Assembly (NCBI GenBank): GCA_035222895.1
Contig: JAVYIG010002118.1
Span: forward strand, 1 to 64,000
Reading direction: 5' to 3'
Source: Strongylocentrotus droebachiensis
Taxonomy: Eukaryota; Echinodermata; Echinoidea; Camarodonta; Strongylocentrotidae
Length of the DNA: 64,000 nt
The notes under the pieces are model-generated. The model was not told the origin of the DNA, did not search any database, and worked only from the letters and a program-made list of their open reading frames with translations. Every line of letters begins with the position of its first letter. The stretch's first letter is position 1. The position numbers and the translations under genes were made by a program. This document shows positions 56,901 to 64,000 of the stretch, piece after piece.

Positions 56901-58661
56901 TCCCACATCACTCATTACTCTTCTCAAACATGACAACCCCCCCCCCCCCCCTACACACAGGTGTTATCATATTTCAGCTGGTGGTAAAAGGTGAACGTGC
57001 ACCCACATCACACAGCTCTCTGCACCCTTCTCAAACATGACAACCTCCCCCCTGCCTCCTCCCCCCCCCCCTACACACAGGTGTATTCATATTTCAGCTG
57101 GTGGTAAAAGGTGAACGTGCACCCACATCACACAGCTCTCTGTACTCTTCTCAAACATGACAACCTCCCCCTGCCTCCCCCCCCCCCCCCACACTACACA
57201 CAGGTGTAATCATATATCAGCTGGTGGTAAAAGGGTGTTGTGAACCCACATCACACAGCTCTCTGCACTATTTTCATACATGACAACCTCCCCCTGCCTC
57301 CCCCCCCCCCCCACACTACACACAGGTGTTATCATATATCAGCTGGTGGTCAAAGGGTGTTGTGAACCCACATCACACAGCTCTCTGCACTCTTCTCAAA
57401 CATGACAACCCCCCCCCCCCCTACCCACAGGTAAAATCTTATATCAGATGGTGGTAAAAGGGTCTTCTCAAACATGACAACCTCCCCCTGCCCCCCCCCC
57501 ACTACACACAGGTGTAATCATATTTCAGCTGGTGGTAAAAGGGTTTTGTCAACCCACATCACACAGCTCTCTGCACTCGTCTCAAACATGACAACCTCCC
57601 CCTGCCTCCCCCTCCCCTACACAAATATGTTATCATATTTCAGCTGGTGGTTAAAGGGTGTTGTGAACCCACATCACACAGCTCTCTGCACTCTTCTCAA
57701 ACGTGACAACCCCCCCCCCCCCCCCCTACACACAGGTGTAATTTTATATCAGCTGGTGGTAAAAGGGTGTTGTGCACCCACATCACACAGCTCTCAACAC
57801 TCTTCTCAAACATGACACCCCCCCCCCCCCCTACACACAGGTGTAATCATATTTCAGCTGGTGGTTAAAGGGTGTTGTGAACCCACATCACACAGCTCTC
57901 TGCACTCTTCTCAAACATGACAACCTCCCCCTGCCTCTCCCCCCCCCCACTACACACAGGTGTAATCATATATTTCAGCTGGTGTTAAAAGGGTGTTGTG
58001 AACCCACATCACACAGCTCTCTGCACTCTTCTCAAACATGACAACCCCCCCCCCCTACCCACAGGTGAAATCTTATATCAGCTGGTGGTAAAAGGGTCTT
58101 CTCAAACATGACAACCTCCCCCTGCCTCCCCCACCCCCCCACTACACACAGGTGTAATCATATATCAGCTGGTGGTAAAAGGGCGTTGTGAACCCACATC
58201 ACACAGCTCTCTCCACTCTTCTCAAACATGACAACCCCCCCCCCCCTACCCACAGGTGAAATTTTATATCAGCTGGTGGTAAAAGGGTGTTGTGAACCCA
58301 CATCACACAGCTCTCTGCACTCTTCTCAAACATGACAACCTCCCCCTGCCTCCCCCCCCCCCTACACACAGGTGTAATATCAGCTGGTGGTAAAAGGGTG
58401 TTGTGCTCCCACATCACTCATTACTCTTCTCAAACATGACAACCCCCCCCCCCCTACACACAGGTGTTATCATATTTCAGCTGGTGGTAAAAGGTGAACG
58501 TGCACCCACATCACACAGCTCTCTGCACCCTTCTCAAACATGACAACCTCCCCCCTGCCTCCTCCCCCCCCCCTACACACAGGTGTATTCATATATCAGC
58601 TGGTGGTAAAAGGGTGTTGTGAACCCACATCACAAAGCTCTCTCCACTCTTCTCAAACATA
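47958..58661. repeat. C-rich minisatellite, ~103-120-bp unit, roughly 90-100 copies
   Basis: Unit: CAAACATGACAACC, a C run of 7-20 with interruptions, TACACACAGGTGTAATCAT, ATCAGCTGGTGGTAAAAGGG, TGTTGTGAACCCACATCACA, CAGCTCTCTGCACTCTTCT. Unit variants recur in blocks about 1.45-1.55 kb and 2.3 kb apart, a higher-order repeat. Open frames through it are by-products of unit length. Confidence 0.95.
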
Positions 58662-59037
58662 CAGGGGTGATAGTGAGCACTAAAAAAAAAAAAAAATTGT
58701 TTTCCCCTCAACCACACCCCCCTTGAGTAAAAATAAAAGGATTAGCAGGGAAAAAATGGCATCTAACAACATTCCCCCCTTTCGAGTAAGAAAATTGGGA
58801 CAAAATTGGGAAAAAAATAGGGCAAAACATGGAAGAATAGAGAAAATAAGAGCGAAATCGGGAAAATGATGATAAAATAGAGAAGAAAGAAAAAAATTGG
58901 TAAAAAAAAAAAAAAAAAAAAAATATGATTTTTTTTTTTTTTTTTTAAATCGGGAAGAAAGAAAAAAAATCGGGAAAAAATCGGGAAAAAAAATAATAAT
59001 CGGGAAACCGATTTAAATCAGGTTTTTATCAGGCCTG
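58662..59037 (+). repeat. Right flanking direct repeat of the insertion
   Basis: Same orientation as 47569-47957; ends TATCAGGCCTG immediately before the ATATAG duplication. Confidence 0.85.
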
Positions 59038-59202
59038 ATATAGAAAACTTCCCCAATCGATGCCTGTTGGTCCCCCATGATCCTCTTTTTCTTATGTTAG
59101 TTGAGAGTTGAGTTAATGAGATAGCCACCTGTCACAGTGACCTTGCTGGCTCGCTTGGTGGTCTAATCCCTTCTCGCTGAAGTAGTAAAGCCTGCCTTTA
59201 AA
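59038..59202 (-). mobile_element. MITE family A, split copy: right part
   Basis: ATATAGAAAACTTCCCCAAT ... TAGTAAAGCCTGCCTTTAAA, continuing the copy that starts at 47522. Confidence 0.8.
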
Positions 59203-60019
59203 GCATTAGTACATCACGAAAGGCACAAATAAACATGCCTAATAGGCGAATCCAAGGTAATTGCTAGAATTTTTACACGCTGCCAATATCATAATTAGTT
59301 TATTAGTTGATGCTACCAGAGCTTGAATGAGACAAATTACAAAGGAAAATTAAAATGTTGATGAATTTTTTTGGTACTTTTTGTTATTTCTGGTAACGTA
59401 TTTGCCAGACTTGCCAAAAATTGGGTATGACAATTGTGATCCTACCCGCAATTCAAAATGGTTATCGGCATGGCGATTATGCTGCATATTATAGAGATAT
59501 TGACTGCTTTGAGAGGCCTGGCGGTCTTATATGCTCAAGGGAACGTGCGCACCTCCTGCCATGACCCTGAGGCTGCCCTGGGTGGGCGGCGCGCCGAGGG
59601 GTCATGGCAGGATGTCCAAGTTCCCGAGAGCATATAAAACAGCCAGGCCTCAAATATTACAGTAGTCATTATGTCTTTTATATGCTTTTTTGAAAATTGA
59701 AACCTACCAAGAATTCTTACCTTATCCTTTTATTGAGTTAAGATAAACTCTCTGTTTATCTTGGCTAGAAAAATGACTGGAAGTTTCTATCATTTGCCTT
59801 GAGCATTTGATTTAAAAATGGATAATGGCGCTATATAAATCTCATTTATTATTATTATTATTTGGGAATCGCAGACAAAAAGTATGGTATGGTGTCTGCG
59901 CTCGCACAAAGAAAATGTTAACACGCAAACCAATGGGGATCTGAGCACAATTGATTTATGTGGCCTGTTACCCGGGGCAACGGATATCACTCATGAACTA
60001 TTGACTATTTGTTCGTCTC
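59203..60019. other. Gene-free stretch apart from a hairpin and a LINE-type tail
   Basis: Contains GGCGCTATATAAATCTCATT followed by ATT repeats at about 59826, a typical LINE/SINE 3' tail. I looked here for continuation of the NLR-like gene and saw none. Confidence 0.5.
59497..59668. repeat. Imperfect inverted repeat with CpG-rich loop
   Basis: About 70-bp arms (GAGGCCTGG..GT.TTATATGCTC ... TCCTGCCATGACCC) around a GGGCGGCGCGCCGAGG loop. Could be a foldback element or a hairpin RNA locus. Confidence 0.65.
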
Positions 60020-60414
60020 TTTAAAGATGAAGTTGAGTTGTGGTCATACGATTGCATTATGAAAGAAACGGTGTGGAACCGACCAGAAAAGGTTGATCAT
60101 CTAGCATATAGGAATGTGTGAGTATTGCAAGGTTCTGGAATCATCAAAATGATAAGAAATTTGGCCAAGTCTTGGTAAAGTTACAAACACTTGCACAGAA
60201 AGATGTATATGGGACTACACGAACACGTGGCGTAAAAAGCCGGCCCCCGATTTTTACGATGTTACATGCATATTTAGAACATGAAGGCATTTGAAGAGCC
60301 ATGCTTTTCAGGGAACATGTCTTAACTGATGTTCATCCGCACTTGCATAATAAGAATGAGTAATGCTCACAAATTATTGTTCACCTCTTCCCAGAACTCA
60401 ACCTTCTCTTTAAG
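60020..60414. mobile_element. MITE family D, copy 2
   Basis: TTTAAAGATGAAGTTGAGTT ... CCAGAACTCAACCTTCTCTT; interior matches 23182-23545 (GCAAGGTTCTGGAATCATCA). Confidence 0.75.
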
Positions 60415-60635
60415 GGAATATCCAAAATCACGACTGCAATTTCAACCGATCAGATGGCTAGATTTCTAAAGAGGGTTATAAAATTCTTTTACTTTTTCTT
60501 TTATTTGGGACATACATGTACGTCTGTACAAAAGTCTGACTCAAATCATAAGAAAGTTGTCTTTTTTCTCAAGCTTTTAAGAATTTATTGATCCTCTCAT
60601 GGTCTAGCACCACCCCAGACTACAACTGGGGGGGG

Positions 60636-60949
60636 GGGGGGGTGTTTCACAAAGATTCTAAGTCGAACTTAACTCTAAGTTGGACTTAAAAAATAAATTA
60701 TGGAGAGCCATTTGTAGCCTCAAACAAAATATATCAAAAAGCGAAAAATTCAAATATTTTAGACTTTTTTTTCCATATCAACAACAAGAAATCTCCTTGA
60801 TAATAGGAAATATGAATGATTTGAATCAACATTTTATGCCTTATAAAATAACTTTTACAAAATATTTTCATAGATGCTAACGGCTTTCCATAACTGTTAA
60901 GTCCAACTTAGAGATAACTTCAACTTAGGATCCTTGTGAAACACCCCCC
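60636..60949. mobile_element. MITE with GGGGTGTTTCACAA ends
   Basis: Inverted ends GGGGTGTTTCACAAAGATTC / GATCCTTGTGAAACACCCC. It lies 27 bp beyond the donor of the death-fold exon. Confidence 0.8.
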
Positions 60950-60976
60950 TGGACATGAAATCCAAAGCAAACTTAC

Positions 60977-61257
60977 GAGTTCTGTTGAACGTCATGGTGA
61001 GTTTCTTAACGTAGATGGAACCTCCAGCTCTCCTCACCCCTCCATTGTCGCGCCACAATTTAATCATCTTGAAATAGGCATCTTGAAGACGTGGAAAGTG
61101 TTGCCGAAAGTTCTGGAGCTCCTTGGCATTGTAGCCGAGGTCATTGCCGACATACGTCCAATCGGCTTCGGTGTAGAACATGGCTTTGGTCCAGATCTCG
61201 CTTTCCGTCATTTGGTCGGTCAGCATGTCGGTGTCCTGAGAGCCATCGGGTTTTGGA
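60977..61257 (-). CDS. NLR-like exon 2: death-fold-like domain
   Basis: Acceptor GATTTCTTTAG, 94 codons, donor GTAAGT in phase 1. Contains DWTYVGNDLGYNAKELQNF and AYFKMIKLWRDNGG, fitting the death-domain pattern W..(V/L)...LG....(L/I)..(F/I) and ..ML..W....G. The last helix would be completed by a missing next exon. A DED or CARD assignment is less likely, but the fold call is by pattern only. Confidence 0.65.
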
Positions 61258-62363
61258 CTAAAGAAATCGATGTCAACAAGTTTTCTCATGTTAAAGATAA
61301 CAATAACAACAACAGTAATGTTGATTATGAGATCAACAATAATGATAATAATGATGATATTAATTATAATAATAATAACTAGAACTGCAATTGTATTAGA
61401 AAATGTGCATGCATTGAAGCCCATGTTTTTACGTGGCAGAGGAAAGAGCCTCTTTTCTGTCTATCCAGAGAAATTTGTTAAAAGTCTGTAGCATCTAAGA
61501 TATTGGAGATAGGTAGGCCGAGAGGGCTTACAAAATGGCCACCAATCACAAAATGGCGCCTGGACGGTTACGCATGAGTAATTTTGGAAAACAAGTTGAG
61601 TGACCTTGATGGGATGCTAGAGACTATGACTAAGAAATTTAAAAGGAATCAGGATAAAGGAAAGGACCTAGATAGGAATTCGCAAGCACTGCGTGCAACA
61701 CAAAAGGGATCCGGGACGAAGGACATGTGAAGACTCACATAATCATGCAGAATATAACATGGCGTCTAAAAATACTCCCCTTGAAAGATTTTTAAAATCC
61801 TGCTTCGAAGATGACCTGCCTTTGGCCACACAGACTACGCTTGCAAAATTGGCATAAAAATTGGCATAAGATCGAGAAGACAAAGAAGAGGAGTAAGAAT
61901 TCAGAATGCGAATGAAAACAAGACATAATGAAAGTAGTAATTATAGTTATAATAAAAAAAAACAATAACAGCAAGAAAAGAATAATAATGATATCAACTC
62001 TGTTCTTCCAGAAGGCTCTGCTGTTAATATTATCCCCCAAACTGCCAGTCTAAATGAGCATTTAGGCTCCACTACTTCAGGGGAAAAATACAAGAGGGCT
62101 CTGGGCAAATTAGCCCCCGAAATGCCAAAAAGAGCAAATGAAAGTTATAGGAGAGCCCTCCAAAATTTGCTTATAGAGTTCAATGCAAGCAAGCTTGAAA
62201 AGTAGCCCCCCAAATCTTTAAATATTTTTTCTCTGACTACTTACGCTCTGGACACGGACGCTGATGAAATCCTTGTCACCTTTTGCAAAGGACCAGGATT
62301 GAGCTCTACATCGCCACAAAGGATGAGGAGGATGGGCAGTGTGAACAGTTGCATCACCTCCAT
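60977..62363 (-). CDS. 2A-like leader plus death-fold protein; 5' part of NLR-type gene (incomplete)
   Basis: Two exons join in phase 2 (62363-62245 and 61257-60977). The protein starts MEVMQLFTLPILLIL, a hydrophobic leader running straight into GDVELNPGP, which matches the 2A ribosome-skipping consensus D(V/I)ExNPG|P. Residues ~63-130 look like a death-fold domain. Known background: sea urchin NLRs can carry N-terminal 2A-like sequences that double as signal peptides before death, NACHT and LRR domains. The second exon ends with a GTAAGT donor in phase 1, but no NACHT or LRR exon is visible downstream to TTC3. It could be a truncated NLR, an orphan 2A/death gene, or one whose next exon I failed to see. 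Kozak at the chosen ATG is strong (A at -3, G at +4). Confidence 0.7.
62245..62363 (-). CDS. NLR-like exon 1: signal/2A-like leader
   Basis: Encodes 39 codons plus 2 nt. Residues 1-15 are hydrophobic; residues 17-25 are GDVELNPGP; then LQKVTRISSASVSR. Donor GTAAGT. An in-frame upstream ATG exists at 62495 with a weaker context and would bury the leader; a plausible acceptor (CATTCAG) just 5' at about 62426 suggests a spliced 5'UTR instead. Confidence 0.75.
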
Positions 62364-62564
62364 GCTGCTTTCACATGTAGAGAGACAGGTGTGTTCCCCC
62401 GGCAGCCTTCTCTGACTTGATTGATCTGAATGATGATGAACGTGCAATGGCAATGATGAGAGATTAAAAGAAGAAAGACAAATTTCCTTAGACATGCCAG
62501 TTTTTGTGTAGTTTTAGGCATTATGATAAGATCTACGGTATTCATAAGTTCTAACAAAAAATAT

Positions 62565-62734
62565 TGTTGTATTGCCCTTTGCGACCAAACCCAAAATCTT
62601 GAAATGTACGGTCAGTTAAAAAAAAATTATTAGAGCATTAAAAACTGAGAAATATCAGCCCAAAGAGGAAGAAGGAAAAAAAGAAGAAGATTTCCGACCG
62701 ACCCATGTTTTGGCACCTAAAGGGCAATACAACA
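62565..62734. mobile_element. Small MITE upstream of the NLR-like gene
   Basis: Inverted ends TGTTGTATTGCCCTTT / AAAGGGCAATACAACA. Confidence 0.75.
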
Positions 62735-62754
62735 TTTTTTTTTTAAAGGCCTAT

Positions 62755-63100
62755 TAGTAGGAGACCAGCCAGTTGGTGAATTCGACCACCAGTCAAAAGT
62801 GTGTTGACCTTTCAACATTTTTTACCATAGCGCCCTCATTTAAGGTCGGAGGTATAGCAAACTATACATTTTTGGAATCCTCATGACCAGGCGAGTAATT
62901 TGATATGCATATCGGCACAATTGGAATATATTTGAATTTCTACCCGTTTGACCTTTGTTGACCCCTCACGAAAATGCCTGGGATTTTCAAGGGGGCAGCC
63001 CAAGTCAAAATTGTTCGGTATTCATCAGGGAACACAAAAACACTTTCAACCCTTTGTTCCCCGAGATTGGTCACGGGACCTACAGGCTGGTCTCCTACTA
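62755..63100. mobile_element. MITE with TAGTAGGAGACCAGCC ends
   Basis: Inverted ends TAGTAGGAGACCAGCC / GGCTGGTCTCCTACTA, 346 bp. Short frames inside are not supported as genes. Nothing else recognised from 63.1 kb to the end apart from a small hairpin. Confidence 0.75.
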
Positions 63101-63758
63101 CATGTATATTACCAGGAGGCCCGTATGGGCAGTTCAATTTTGTACCCTTCGTCACAAACTCTGTGCATGCGGCTGTTTTTGCATTGCCAATTTGTTACTT
63201 ACTCAAAGAAGACAAAAAACTTTGTGCATGGCTGATTGTCAACACTGCTTGTTGCTACGGCAGACCAGCCAGTGAAAACGAATTTGTTTCATCAAATTAT
63301 GGAAATGCAAGCATTACTTTAAACAAACAGAATTTTGTTATTCCTGGCTCATTTTTCCTGGTTGAGGTGTCATATGAAAGGGCAGAAATTTAACTTTCTA
63401 GAAACTTGGATTCAGATACCGTTCGCCAAATGACTTTTTGGTCCCCTCTTTTCAAATCATTTTTAATCACTCATGCAGGAGATATGCATCATATGAGTTG
63501 CATCAAATGATAGAGGAATATACATGTAATCATGTATAACTAATTCTAAGATTAGCAAATATCGGGTATGTGACATTTATTAAATATAATTGTGATTAAG
63601 TTATATGATAAAACATTGATAATTCTTGGTTTCTTTTTTTCTTTGACGCACTGTATATAAATTGGGATTGAGTTTTGAGGAATATAAGGAGCATTTATAC
63701 TGTCAAATACCTCATTTAAAAAAATCGCTTTGTTTTGCGCTCCCGTTTGCACTTATGC

Positions 63759-63793
63759 TAAAACATCACCGACTGAAAAGGTCAGTGATGTTT
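63759..63793. repeat. Short hairpin
   Basis: AAAACATCACCGAC pairs with GTCAGTGATGTTTT with one G-T type mismatch and a 7-nt loop. Confidence 0.6.
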
Positions 63794-64000
63794 TGGCGTG
63801 TTGGTAGTGCCCATGTGCGATCTTCCCGATGCAAAATGCTGCAGTCCAGTGAACTTGATTGAGTTACAGTTCAAAGTTGCAGCAACCCAACTAAATTTTC
63901 ACAGTACCCATATTTATAAATCATCGCTTGACTTAATTTTGACCTTACATCAGCATGTTTTACACGCGACATTACAAAGGCAAAACCAACAACTTGATCC

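Larger units (their letters stand above)
47569..59037. mobile_element. 11.47-kb composite insertion with 6-bp target duplication
   Basis: Begins CAGGGGTGATA and ends TATCAGGCCTG (9 of 11 inverted matches). The host MITE resumes with ATATAG, the same hexamer that precedes the insertion; the intact paralogue at 42768 has it once. Contents: a 389-bp sequence, a C-rich minisatellite, then a 376-bp direct copy of the first sequence. Confidence 0.8.

Noticed and set aside
48998..58417. Open frames of 60-113 codons through the minisatellite
   Set aside because: They repeat the same unit translated in one frame (NPHHTALCTLLKHDN...), depend on C-run length and break between units; not coding.
47569..59037. 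LTR retrotransposon interpretation of the paired ~380-bp repeats
   Set aside because: No TG...CA ends, no primer-binding site or polypurine tract noted, and no gag/pol coding; the termini are short inverted repeats instead.
62364..62495. Upstream in-frame ATG at 62495 as the NLR-like start
   Set aside because: Weaker Kozak context, His/Ser-rich non-hydrophobic extension that would bury the leader, and a likely splice acceptor between it and the chosen ATG.
62940..63393. Coding exon upstream of the NLR-like gene
   Set aside because: The frames lie largely within an inverted-repeat element (62755-63100) and show no recognisable domain.

Overview
The window is animal nuclear DNA: AT-rich, intron-dense and full of small transposons. 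It is most likely from an echinoderm, probably a sea urchin. The call rests on an invertebrate TTC3 orthologue and on an N-terminal 2A-like peptide placed before a death-fold exon, an arrangement known from sea urchin NLR proteins. The species is an inference.

TTC3 gene (489-41899, minus strand). I could assemble a complete 37-exon gene for the E3 ubiquitin ligase TTC3. Every junction is phase-compatible, all introns are GT-AG except one GC-AG, and the exons sum to 6972 nt (2323 codons plus stop; human TTC3 is about 2025). In order the protein has an N-terminal basic/acidic stretch with a small Cys/His cluster, the TTC3 N-terminal helical region, a first TPR block, a charged coiled coil, a second TPR block, a Cys/His zinc-type domain, the conserved GGLKPFLL module followed by a long acidic disordered region, more coiled coil, an Ala/Gln tract, the helical SLSGLS motif and a C-terminal RING-H2 finger. 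Intron 1 is about 10.9 kb and holds nested repeats, including a 1.5-kb CTATAG-rich element. Three TTC3 exons have partial duplicate copies in neighbouring introns.

Intergenic region (about 42.0-60.6 kb). No gene was recognised here. It holds MITEs, a tRNA-derived SINE and an 11.47-kb insertion (47569-59037) that splits a MITE and is bounded by 6-bp target duplications. The insertion is a C-rich minisatellite of roughly 90-100 units with higher-order structure, held between two direct copies of a roughly 380-bp sequence.

NLR-like gene (60977-62363, minus strand). Two exons join in phase. They encode a hydrophobic leader ending in a 2A-like motif (GDVELNPGP), then a death-fold-like domain. No NACHT or LRR exon is visible downstream, so this is either the 5' end of an incomplete NLR-type gene or an orphan 2A/death-domain gene. 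The remainder to 64 kb is small inverted-repeat elements.

Both genes are on the minus strand, with the NLR-like gene upstream of TTC3. Nothing in the sequence links them functionally.
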